Assembly: GCF_903645315.1 (NCBI RefSeq)
Contig: NZ_CAHJXL010000001.1
Location: 434,001 to 498,000, forward strand
Length of the DNA: 64,000 bases
Reading direction: 5' to 3'
Origin: Victivallis sp. Marseille-Q1083
Lineage (GTDB): Bacteria; Verrucomicrobiota; Lentisphaeria; Victivallales; Victivallaceae
The stretch's first letter is position 1. Each line of letters starts with the position of its first letter. Positions 27,071-34,735 of the stretch are shown here, piece by piece. The notes below the pieces were generated by a model. That model was not told the DNA's origin. It saw only the letters and a program-made list of their open reading frames with translations, and searched no databases. Position numbers and translations under genes: made by a program.

Positions 27071-27353
27071 GGCTGATGTCTCCTTTTGTGATGTTTTAAC
27101 TGTCTGCATGACTCTGTCCGTCAGAGCCGATGTCTTATTTTACAGTATCACATCTTTGAGAATCAGCCTCTTTCATTTCATAACCGCTACCTCATTCCTT
27201 TTTACCATAGCAACTGTTTTACTAATAAAAGCACGACGGGATATTCCATTTTCTTTAATATCGTTCGTCGGTATTTTTTGATTGTTGTCTTGCATTTCTT
27301 TTTTCCTTTGTTTAGCCGTCAAAAAAGTACGGTCTCGAATTAGTATTTTTACA
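26021..27353 (-). mobile_element. IS110-family element, ends not resolved
   Basis: The transposase defines the element. IS110-family members lack long terminal inverted repeats and usually make no or very short target duplications, so the ends cannot be fixed from one copy. The 283 bp upstream of the transposase start contain no gene; this is where IS110-group elements carry their guide (bridge) RNA. Insertion falls between the radical-SAM gene and the Cys-repeat peptide gene. The right limit given is the last base before the radical-SAM stop and is an outer bound. Confidence 0.6.
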
Positions 27354-28808
27354 CTACGCTTGAGAGTCCGATTTCCAAGCCCAAAAATATACGCGATGTT
27401 CTATCGTATCTTTTTGACTATCACAATGACTACCGTTTTGATAGAAATCCCCATCCTTCATCATAATATCAGCCGGACAAGGCCCTTGACAAATCGCTGC
27501 AGCCCAACATTTCTCACAATTTTTGATAGCTTTCCGATACTTTTTCCAAAAATCTTTATATATATTTAGACTAGGCAAATCGTTAATATTCCCCAAACGC
27601 CAGTTTTTCATACCACAAAAATGATGACAAGGATACAGATCTCCCCGCGGAGAAATATACAAACATCCTTTTGCCGCTCCACATTTTACCGGGAAAATAC
27701 TGGGAACCAAATTATCTATCCCTCTATCAAAACGGTATGGATCATAAAACAACGCTTTTCCTGCCGCAATATCTTCCAGCATCGATGGGATCAACTCTTC
27801 ATTCTGAGTAGCAAAATCTCTATAATCTTCGTCGGTAAAATCACTCGGCGTGGGGTGAAAAATCGGATTAGAAGCTGGACCTAAGAAACAATCTGAAAAC
27901 CCGAACTCTTTGAAAAATACAATCAATTCTTTGATATTAGGGACCGGGTGTACCATTGTCGCTCGTGCAGTTGTATGCTCCTGATGTTGAATAATATGTT
28001 TTGCCCCCCTAGAAGCCATTGCATATGATCCACGCCCATCTTTGGTTAGACATTGGCCATCGTGAATGTGTTGTGGTCCATCAAAACTAACCAGTACTTT
28101 TACCTTATGCTCAGTCAAATACGTCGCAAATTCCTCATCGACCAATGTAACATTACTTGTCGTGCTGAATCGGACTGCTTTATCATACTCTTTCGCCAAC
28201 TGTTCGCTGTATTCAATCGCGGAACGTAGTACTGTTTTATTAAGAAATGGTTCTCCTCCAAAAAAACAAATTCTAACTTCATTTTCTGTATTTATCTGGA
28301 AGAGCCACTTGATCGCACGACAGGCGATCTCTTCAGTCATGAATCCTTCGAAAGGCATGTCTGCATCTCGGGACGTATTGCAATAGCAATAGGAACATGC
28401 TAAATTACAAGTATCTGTCAAACCTAATAGAAACTCCGAAGTACCTACGGAAAAATACCTATCTAATATTTTATCCAAACAATCATCTTGCAGAGAATAA
28501 TTTGTTTGTTCAAACAACCCATGTTCAGCTAGAAGGGCAATTTCAGCAGCCGCATTATAAATTTCGTCAACAGGAAATAAATTTTCCTTACTTAATTGTT
28601 CAACAGCGATATCCAGCGAAACAGAAGAAGAAAGAAGCAAAAGTTGATATGTTACTTCATCAATACGGTAAAAACGACAAGCTGTCGTATCGAAAACAAA
28701 ATATTGTTCCAAGACTTTGAACACATGGTAAGGTGGAGGGAAATTTTCTTGAGTAACAGACCCACAAATCGTTTTATATTTCTCAGGTATCCTCAATATG
28801 GCAGACAT
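27354..28808 (-). CDS. Radical-SAM/SPASM peptide-maturase-like enzyme with RRE/PqqD-like N-terminus
   Basis: 484 aa. Residues ~25-105 look like a PqqD/RRE-type winged-helix domain (YHVFKVLEQYFVFDTTACRFYRID, helices to LAEHGLFE), used to bind RiPP leader peptides. The radical-SAM domain has CNLACSYC (C134, C138, C141; CxxxCxxC) and GGEP at 184-187. A C-terminal SPASM region supplies further cysteines (376, 382, 394, 398, 431, 434, 440, 444, 462) for auxiliary Fe-S clusters. The layout is that of peptide-modifying enzymes making thioether or C-C crosslinks (sactipeptide, ranthipeptide or QhpD-like). The nearest candidate substrate is the Cys-repeat peptide ~1.7 kb downstream. A good promoter lies 140 bp upstream. 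Confidence 0.85.
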   Translation of the reverse strand: MSAILRIPEKYKTICGSVTQENFPPPYHVFKVLEQYFVFDTTACRFYRIDEVTYQLLLLSSSVSLDIAVEQLSKENLFPVDEIYNAAAEIALLAEHGLFEQTNYSLQDDCLDKILDRYFSVGTSEFLLGLTDTCNLACSYCYCNTSRDADMPFEGFMTEEIACRAIKWLFQINTENEVRICFFGGEPFLNKTVLRSAIEYSEQLAKEYDKAVRFSTTSNVTLVDEEFATYLTEHKVKVLVSFDGPQHIHDGQCLTKDGRGSYAMASRGAKHIIQHQEHTTARATMVHPVPNIKELIVFFKEFGFSDCFLGPASNPIFHPTPSDFTDEDYRDFATQNEELIPSMLEDIAAGKALFYDPYRFDRGIDNLVPSIFPVKCGAAKGCLYISPRGDLYPCHHFCGMKNWRLGNINDLPSLNIYKDFWKKYRKAIKNCEKCWAAAICQGPCPADIMMKDGDFYQNGSHCDSQKDTIEHRVYFWAWKSDSQA

Positions 28809-28950
28809 TATAACTTTTATCCCCTAAAAATATTTGAAAAGGATTTCCATTTTTCAAAAAAAATCACTCAGACAAGGATACTATCATGCATTCCAAGCCA
28901 TTATTCTCTATTTTCTAACAACTCCCATAAATTATTTATTTATAAATAAA

Positions 28951-28979
28951 AGTATAGCAAACTTATACCAAAAAGTCAA
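28951..28979 (-). promoter_or_regulatory. Sigma-70-type promoter of the radical-SAM gene
   Basis: Minus strand: -35 TTGACT (28974-28979), 17-bp spacer ending TTTGC, -10 TATACT (28951-28956). It lies about 140 bp upstream of the start codon, leaving room for a leader RNA. It is nearly the same as the promoter upstream of the family B3 gene. Confidence 0.75.
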
Positions 28980-29069
28980 TACTTCTGGTAATTTTTTTAA
29001 AAAAAATTAAAATATCAAAAAATTTCAGAGAATGGCAAAACTTCGCAGTCCATGCAATTTTTTGACCAT

Positions 29070-29102
29070 AAAAAAAAGGCCAACCGGCGAACCGTTGACC
29101 TT
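29070..29102 (-). terminator. Rho-independent terminator after the lipoprotein gene
   Basis: On the minus strand AAGGTCAACGG, loop TTCG, CCGGTTGGCCTT form a stem with one bulged base, followed by a run of T. It lies ~30 bp after the stop at 29131 and should end the secretin-secretin-lipoprotein transcript. Confidence 0.75.
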
Positions 29103-29130
29103 TGAATTACAGCGGCAAGACAGGCAGTTA

Positions 29131-29589
29131 TTACAGGAAGCCGAAGCTGAGCACTTCCACCTGGTTGTCGACCGTGCCGGCAACCAGACGGAACAGCAAA
29201 TCCTGCTCGATCTCCTGTTCCTGGGTGCCGACCCGTTCGAATGTCACCTGCCAGATCAAATTCTTGACCGTCGGTGTTTTCAGCGCGGTGAGGAACTTGA
29301 ATTCTTTAAGCTCGCCGAACTGCTTCGTAATCGTTTCACGGGAGGTGTCGAAATCCTTTTCGGTCATCTCGCCGGCCAATTCGCCGCGCAGGACCGAGGC
29401 AAACAACTTATAATTATTTTCCTGGATGGCTTTCAACAGTGTATCGCCCACTTTGATCTCCCTGGCGTCGGCCGGAATTGCCGCCGCCGCCGCTTCCGCC
29501 GGCTTTTCCGGTGCTTCACAGTCGATGGCGCGGCAGCCACAAAGGCCGCCGGCCGCCACCAATGCCGCAATCAAAATTCCGAATTTCAT
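29131..29589 (-). CDS. Lipoprotein in the secretin operon
   Basis: 152 aa from ATG 29587-29589, with GGGAGGA upstream; an upstream frame extension overlaps the secretin gene and is not needed. The lipobox LCGC (LVAAGGLCGC) marks lipidation at Cys19. After an Ala/Glu/Pro-rich linker comes a small alpha/beta domain: ADAREIKVGDTLLKAIQENNYKLFASVL, then strands VTFERVGTQ and EVLSFGFL, reminiscent of NTF2-like domains. It is the third gene after two secretin-like genes and could act as their pilotin or assembly lipoprotein; that role is inferred from position. Confidence 0.7.
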   Translation of the reverse strand: MKFGILIAALVAAGGLCGCRAIDCEAPEKPAEAAAAAIPADAREIKVGDTLLKAIQENNYKLFASVLRGELAGEMTEKDFDTSRETITKQFGELKEFKFLTALKTPTVKNLIWQVTFERVGTQEQEIEQDLLFRLVAGTVDNQVEVLSFGFL

Positions 29590-29609
29590 TTCAAACGATT
29601 CCTCCCTTA

Positions 29610-31271
29610 TCACGGTTTGGTAATGGACTTGCTCTTGGCCGGCTGCTCCGGCTTGTCCGGGACGGCATCCCATTCACACTCCCCGACCACCACCAATTCC
29701 GAATGCTTGATCGAAGTCGATTCGGTTGAAAAGAGATAACCGAGGTACGGAATGTCTTTCAGCCACGGCAAACCGCCGGACGATTTCACCGTCTCCTGTT
29801 TTTTCAGGCCGCCGATGACGAAACTGTTCTTACCGTGCGGCAGACTGACCGTCTGGGTGACGACGCTGTTGCTGGAAATGCGCGGTTTGCCATTCGATTC
29901 GAAGCCGATCAGGCTGGAATTGCTCAACGCGACGGTGAAATTGGTTTCGTCGAGGTTGACCGAAGCATTTTCAATTTTCAGCGAAAAACCGAAGCCGTCG
30001 AATTTTTCGACGATCTGCTGGTTGCCTTTGCCGACCGGGACGTCGTTCGGATTGATGTCCTTGCCGACCAGCGACGACAGGATCTCGTACGGCCCCACCC
30101 CCAGATCGGGATCGGTCCGGGCATCCGGCGCCGGCTGGGAAACATCCATATAGAACACCTGGGTTTTCCGTTCCAGCGCCGCCGGGGTGTTGTTGCGGAT
30201 GCACAATTCACCGGAGTAGGTCACCTTCGCGTTGCCTTTGCTGGTCAGGAAGTCGATATAACGGGTATTCCACTTCGGATTGAAGTTGTAGAAACTGGTC
30301 CGTTCCGAACCGGTCTGGCCCATCGCTCCGCCATAGACTGCCGACCAGTTGTCGCGGTAACGGCCGCCGACCGAAAAGAGATCGACCCCCTGGTTGTTCT
30401 TCCAGGCCTGGAAATCGAGGCCGATCTTGTCGTCGTTCTCGCTGTAAATTTCATAAACGGTAATTTTCAGCTTGACCTGCGGAATCGGCACGTCATATTC
30501 GGCGAGCATTTTGGCGATGTTGTACTGCGAATAATTCGTCACGTCGAACACCAGCCAGTTCAGCAGCGGATCATAGGCGACCAGGTCCTGGCCCTGCCAG
30601 ATCTCGGTGACGTCGGTGATGTTCATGCCGACGTTTTCAATCAGCGGCATCAAATTGCGCGCCGGCACAAACTTCGGAATGTAGAAAAATGTCTGCGTAC
30701 CGTAATTGGCGCCCATCTGCGGTTTGTCGAGAAATTCGACCAGCGAGTCGAAACCCATGCCGCCGTCGTGGTCCTTGAACCGGTACTCCTCCGCGCTGAT
30801 GATCAACAGTCCGGTACCGTCGACGTATTTCAAACATTCCACCGCCGTATTGCTGCCAAGCTGGAGTTCCGGATTATAGCCCGGCTGGGCGGTCGCCGGC
30901 GTCGTCAGTTCGGCGCTGCTGACCGTCGCGGTATACGGCATCGTCGCCGTATTGCCCGGATAAATCTGCTGCATGCTGGTGTTGCCGACCCGTTTGGCCT
31001 GCACCATCTGGCGCAGGTAATCGCGGAATTCGTAAGCATCGACATGCTTCAGCAGGTAGGTCTTGGTCACCACCCGCGGATCGTTGTTGTCGCGGATGAA
31101 ATGGACGACCCTGGTGTCCTCCTTGACCGGCACCAGCAACTGGGCTTCCACCCGGGTGCTGTCGTAACCGCCGGTGTTGTTGAAATTGGAATCCCGCGGC
31201 ACGCCGGGAATTTCGGCCGCCTGGCAGAGCGTCAGGCACGAAAACAGGGAAACGATAACTGGATATTTCAT
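29610..31271 (-). CDS. Secretin-like protein (GspD family), second of a tandem pair
   Basis: 553 aa with AAGGAG before ATG 31269-31271. Signal peptide: VIVSLFSCLTLCQA. N-type repeats are visible (KTYLLKHVDAYEFRDYLRQMV; TFFYIPKFVPARNLMPLIENVGM ... WLVFDVTNYSQYNIAKMLAEYDVPIPQVKLKITVYEI). The secretin core follows, with KVTYSGELCIRNNTPA, SVVTQTVSLPHGKNSFVIGGLKKQETVKSSGGLPWLKDIPYLGYLFS, which is the typical G-x-P-x-L-x-x-I-P-x-L-G-x-L-F end. The final ~35 residues (GECEWDAVPDKPEQ...) may be a pilotin-binding tail. It lies 12 bp after the preceding secretin-like gene. Confidence 0.85.
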   Translation of the reverse strand: MKYPVIVSLFSCLTLCQAAEIPGVPRDSNFNNTGGYDSTRVEAQLLVPVKEDTRVVHFIRDNNDPRVVTKTYLLKHVDAYEFRDYLRQMVQAKRVGNTSMQQIYPGNTATMPYTATVSSAELTTPATAQPGYNPELQLGSNTAVECLKYVDGTGLLIISAEEYRFKDHDGGMGFDSLVEFLDKPQMGANYGTQTFFYIPKFVPARNLMPLIENVGMNITDVTEIWQGQDLVAYDPLLNWLVFDVTNYSQYNIAKMLAEYDVPIPQVKLKITVYEIYSENDDKIGLDFQAWKNNQGVDLFSVGGRYRDNWSAVYGGAMGQTGSERTSFYNFNPKWNTRYIDFLTSKGNAKVTYSGELCIRNNTPAALERKTQVFYMDVSQPAPDARTDPDLGVGPYEILSSLVGKDINPNDVPVGKGNQQIVEKFDGFGFSLKIENASVNLDETNFTVALSNSSLIGFESNGKPRISSNSVVTQTVSLPHGKNSFVIGGLKKQETVKSSGGLPWLKDIPYLGYLFSTESTSIKHSELVVVGECEWDAVPDKPEQPAKSKSITKP

Positions 31272-31283
31272 GACTGCAACTCC

Positions 31284-32690
31284 TTATTTCAGCTTCTGCA
31301 AACGACCGATTTCCTCGCTCTGGATCCCGGTGTTGAGCATTTCCGCCGTGACGGTCAGATAAACGTGGGTTTTCTCTCTGCTGGTGGTCGTCGTGCTGAA
31401 CAGATATTTCAGAATCGGAATGTCGGAAAGGAACGGCACCCCGATGGTCTGCTCGGTTTCGTCCTCCTTGTCCCAGGCGGCCAGCACTTTTTCCTTATTC
31501 AGTTCAATATTGGAATTGCCCTGGATCTGGCTGGTCTCGATCAGTTCAGCGCCGTAATTGTTGCGCTCCACGACGTTGGCGGTCTGCACGTCGTAACCGA
31601 AATAAAGCGTGCCGGGGATGGCCGCGTACTGGCCCGGCCGGTAGTTGGGAATTTCAAAATCCAACTGCGGCCCGCTGTGCAGGCAGACGATCGGCTTGAT
31701 CACTTTCAGATAAATCTGGCTGAGGCCCTGCTGCTGGGAAATCGCACTGAGAACGACACTGGTCTGGTCGTTGTTGCTCTTGACGATATTCTGCAACTGC
31801 GGATTGAACAGCAGCTCATAGGTTTTGCTGTCGGAATTCGACACCGTCAAACTGGCGGTGTTCTTGATGTCCGCCTTGCCGTCCTGCTGCAGAATCCGGA
31901 TGAAGCTGGCGTCGAACTGCGGCGCAAAAAAGAAACCGCCGAGCGGTCCGGAGGCCGCCTGTATCGCCGCGGAACCGCCAGACGAAATGCTGAACACATC
32001 CCAGCCGACCTGAAAGAGATTCAGCCCCGGTCCATTTTTCCAGGCCAGATATTCGATCCCCATGTCCCGCAGCGTGCTTTCACGCACTTCGTAAACATTG
32101 AAGACCAGGTTGATCTGCGGCGCCGGCCGGTCCAGCCAGCCGAGGAACTGATACATGAACTCGGTATTCGTCGTGTTGTCCTTCCAGTAGATCTGGTTCG
32201 AATTCTGATCGTAACCGTAAACCGAACCGTAAGGACCTTCGTTGATGAAAGCGTTGACGATAATATTGATCAAATCCTGTCCGGAACGGTATTTCGGCCG
32301 GTAGACCGCCCGGGTGATGCCGGTGCCTTTGATGACGTCGCCGGGTACTTTGCCGTCGACTTCGATATTGCGGTCGACCTTGGCGATGAAATCATCGACA
32401 TACGGCATCATGCCGACCGGACAGGTGACGGTCAGAATCTGTTCGTTGTTGTTGCCGTATTCGATACAGTTGACCACCGAATTCATATTGTAGCGTTTGA
32501 CAATACTCATCACCCAGGGGGTGATATCGTTCGCCTGCACGTACTTGAGCACATAAATCTTGGAAACCATATAATCCTGCGCGTCGTCTTGAACAAAACG
32601 CAATTTCTGGGTTCCCGGCTCCTCGCCGTGCAGGACGAAGGCGGCCAGCAGCAAGGCGCACGCCTGTCCCATCCATGTTTTGATCCTCAT
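31284..32690 (-). CDS. Secretin-like protein, first of a tandem pair
   Basis: 468 aa from ATG 32688-32690, preceded by GGAGGAG; ATG 32702 is in frame but sits inside that site. Signal peptide: GQACALLLAAFVLHG. It is a paralogue of the next gene: KIYVLKYVQANDITPWVMSIVKRYN, LDRPAPQINLVFNVYEVRESTLRDMGIEYLAWKNGPGLNLFQVG (compare IGLDFQAWKNNQGVDLFSVGG) and the end IGVPFLSDIPILKYLFSTTTTSREKTHVYLTVTAEML. Two paralogous secretin-like proteins in one operon suggest a hetero-oligomeric ring or one structural and one accessory subunit. IS copy 2 is inserted only ~28 bp upstream of the start and must have displaced the native promoter. Confidence 0.85.
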   Translation of the reverse strand: MRIKTWMGQACALLLAAFVLHGEEPGTQKLRFVQDDAQDYMVSKIYVLKYVQANDITPWVMSIVKRYNMNSVVNCIEYGNNNEQILTVTCPVGMMPYVDDFIAKVDRNIEVDGKVPGDVIKGTGITRAVYRPKYRSGQDLINIIVNAFINEGPYGSVYGYDQNSNQIYWKDNTTNTEFMYQFLGWLDRPAPQINLVFNVYEVRESTLRDMGIEYLAWKNGPGLNLFQVGWDVFSISSGGSAAIQAASGPLGGFFFAPQFDASFIRILQQDGKADIKNTASLTVSNSDSKTYELLFNPQLQNIVKSNNDQTSVVLSAISQQQGLSQIYLKVIKPIVCLHSGPQLDFEIPNYRPGQYAAIPGTLYFGYDVQTANVVERNNYGAELIETSQIQGNSNIELNKEKVLAAWDKEDETEQTIGVPFLSDIPILKYLFSTTTTSREKTHVYLTVTAEMLNTGIQSEEIGRLQKLK

Positions 32691-32705
32691 AATCTCCTCC
32701 ATAAG

Positions 32706-32717
32706 TTGGTTCTACTA
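32706..32717. repeat. Left target-site duplication of IS copy 2
   Basis: TTGGTTCTACTA immediately left of the element; the same 12 bases follow its right end at 34324-34335. This fixes the element limits and shows a simple, fairly recent insertion. Confidence 0.85.
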
Positions 32718-34323
32718 GTGCATTCTGCGAAATACATTAAATTATTTATTTTTAACTATTTACAATGCATTGAAATTTGAAAAATCCTCCAACTGAAATT
32801 ATATTGTAATCTTCTAGCAATCAAAATCATAACTCCAGAAGGAGGAATAAAAACCAATGCAACTATCTTTATTCTGCGATTATCGCGGGTACGCCAACTC
32901 CAAATACGAGAGCCTGTTTCTTGCGCTGGAAGAATCTCATACTAGTGTCGCTAAGAAGAAAGGTCCTGGTCGTATCGGCTATGGAGATTTGGCTTACCTC
33001 AAAGCATACGTTTACAAGCACGCGGAGGAAATCAAAAGCATTCCGGAGCTCTTGCGCAATCTGCAACGGAATCCGGTGATCTGCGAAATGATCGGTTTCC
33101 AGTATGATTCGCTGCCGGACTCGTCCCGTTTTTATACATTCCTGAGCAAGACAAAAAACTCCGAAATCCAGGCGATTCATCATGCGGCGGTTCAGTCGCT
33201 GATCGGCGGCGGCGTGGTTTCGCTTGACGTCCTGATCGTCGATTCCAAACCGGTCATGGCCAATACCAAGCACAACAATCCCAAAAATCCGAGTCGCTCA
33301 TTGGATAAAGAGGATAAAATCCCCCGCAATCCCAAAGCGACTCTCGGCTATTATTCTTACTTGAAACAGCCATTCGGCACGGGCAAGCAATTCAGCTTTT
33401 TCTGGGGCTTCCGGACGCACGTATTGGTCTCCGAAGAAGGCGTTCCGCTGGTCGAAATCCCCAAGCCGAACAACATCTCCGACGAACAGATTGCGCACTC
33501 GCTCTTACGCAAACTCAAACGGGTCTACGGACAGAAGAAAGGCCGAGTTTTTATCGCCGATTCCGCCTATGACCACCGCCAATTCTACGACTTTATCAAG
33601 GACGAAATCAAAGGCCAAGCATGCATCCCAATCAATCCGCGCAACCAGCAAGCGGCCAAACTTCTCGGCGAAAAAGGCTGTCCCATCTGTCCCGGCGGAC
33701 TCGAAATGAAATATTCATGCATCACCAAGAGCGAAGGCCGCACCCGCAAGAAATTCCGCTGTCCGATCATCGCCGGAACGCGACCGGAAAAAGACGAATT
33801 ACCTGGCCAATGCCCTTGCAATCATCAACGATTCTGTACCGGCAGCCGCTATGGCTGTACCGCTTACATCGACGTTACCGATGATGCACGCGCCCAGGTC
33901 CCGCGCCAAAGCGCATGGTACAAAGAGACTTATACCAAACGTACCGGCGTCGAACGCTATTTCTCGCGCCTCGGCTCGCGCGAGGTCGAACAGACCACGC
34001 ATTTCAATTACCGAGCCATCCGCAACCAGATGAGCATTGCACATCTGACGCTCGCGCTCACCGCCGTCGCCGCCGCATTCATTCTCGAACAGCCGGACAA
34101 AATCCGCTGTTACAAATCGTTTGCTGACGCCGCATAGCTTCGCGATAATCTCAAATTTTTCAATCAACCCCGGCGAATTCACATCCGCCTTAATTCTTCA
34201 CGCCTTTTTTCAGCGATTTTTTACCCAATTCTGCACCAACTCGTACTGTTTGCTTGTTTTCAAAGCTTTTGCCGGTGGCTCAAACTGCTTCCTGTTCACT
34301 TTTCCTCTATTTCGCAGAACTCA
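32718..34323 (+). mobile_element. DDE-type insertion sequence, copy 2, with 12-bp target duplication
   Basis: 1606 bp. The terminal inverted repeats are TGCATTCTGCGAAATA (left) and TGAGTTCTGCGAAATA (right, read inward), 14 of 16 bases equal. Flanked by TTGGTTCTACTA on both sides. It is inserted in the upstream region of the secretin pair and transcribed away from it. The transposase reads plus while the secretin genes read minus, so any secretin transcription must come from the element's end or from a fortuitous promoter. Same orientation as copy 1, 14 kb away. Confidence 0.9.
32857..34137 (+). CDS. DDE transposase of IS copy 2
   Basis: 426 aa, the same protein as in copy 1 apart from three residues (here PLVEIPKPNNIS and GTRPEKDELPG). 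The DDE residues (LDVLIVDSK, FIADSAYD, GVERYFSR) and the cysteine-bearing insert are intact, so it is presumably active. AAGGAGG precedes ATG 32857. The near identity of the two copies implies recent movement or gene conversion. Confidence 0.85.
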   Translation: MQLSLFCDYRGYANSKYESLFLALEESHTSVAKKKGPGRIGYGDLAYLKAYVYKHAEEIKSIPELLRNLQRNPVICEMIGFQYDSLPDSSRFYTFLSKTKNSEIQAIHHAAVQSLIGGGVVSLDVLIVDSKPVMANTKHNNPKNPSRSLDKEDKIPRNPKATLGYYSYLKQPFGTGKQFSFFWGFRTHVLVSEEGVPLVEIPKPNNISDEQIAHSLLRKLKRVYGQKKGRVFIADSAYDHRQFYDFIKDEIKGQACIPINPRNQQAAKLLGEKGCPICPGGLEMKYSCITKSEGRTRKKFRCPIIAGTRPEKDELPGQCPCNHQRFCTGSRYGCTAYIDVTDDARAQVPRQSAWYKETYTKRTGVERYFSRLGSREVEQTTHFNYRAIRNQMSIAHLTLALTAVAAAFILEQPDKIRCYKSFADAA

Positions 34324-34335
34324 TTGGTTCTACTA
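34324..34335. repeat. Right target-site duplication of IS copy 2
   Basis: TTGGTTCTACTA, equal to 32706-32717. The unoccupied site would have joined the 34.3-34.7 kb region directly to the ribosome-binding site of the first secretin gene. Confidence 0.85.
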
Positions 34336-34735
34336 AATTGCCGGCCGCTTCACTCCGGACGGCAAAACTCCTCCGCTCCGCAAATTTCAGAAACCGTTTC
34401 CGGCTTTCGGCAACAATGCAGCCGCCCGGCCCGACGGACCGGAACAAAAATTATCATGGGACGATAAAACAGGAAGGGCAACCAAGCAAGTCTTCGGAAA
34501 TCGCCGCCGCAACGGCCCGCCGCGCCATTTCAGCATTTCCATCGCTTCGGCGGCAACGATGCCGCCAGGCCGCGAAAACGGCAGCCGACAATACGCCGAA
34601 CCTGGAAAATGCGGACACGCCAAAAGACATTTTGCCTCTCCTCTTCAGCAAAACATAATTACTCTCTTAAAACTAAAAATACCATGGGAAACCGGCGCTG
34701 TCAAGCCTTTCGCATTTTTTTCCCGCAGAAAAATT
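34336..34735. other. Gap upstream of the displaced secretin operon; no firm gene
   Basis: This 400-bp stretch was the 5' region of the secretin pair before IS copy 2 inserted, so it probably contains their promoter. On the minus strand an ATG at 34628-34630 follows GAGGAGAGG and opens 58 codons (MSFGVSAFSRFGVLSAAVF...). A second overlapping frame (34387-34623) reads GGIVAAEAMEMLKWRGG. Neither matches a family I can name with confidence, and both look like decayed or repeat-derived coding sequence. I leave them unannotated. Confidence 0.35.

Larger units (their letters stand above)
28809..29130. other. Intergenic region: promoter of the radical-SAM gene and terminator of the lipoprotein gene
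   Basis: This 322-bp gap, AT-rich near the radical-SAM gene, holds the minus-strand promoter at 28951-28979 and the terminator hairpin at 29070-29102. The order (terminator of the upstream operon, then promoter) shows that the radical-SAM gene starts its own transcript. Nothing else is supportable. Confidence 0.6.

Noticed and set aside
29835-32780. A 981-codon plus-strand open frame opposite the two secretin-like genes
   Set aside because: It mirrors the codon bias of the minus-strand secretin genes, is His/Arg/Gln-rich without domains, and has no ribosome-binding site. The minus-strand proteins have signal peptides and secretin motifs.
34454-34630. A 58-codon minus-strand ORF with GAGGAGAGG upstream in the secretin 5' region
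   Set aside because: The ribosome-binding site is good but the product has no recognisable feature, an overlapping frame looks equally coding-like, and it may be repeat-derived. Kept only as a note in the gap entry.
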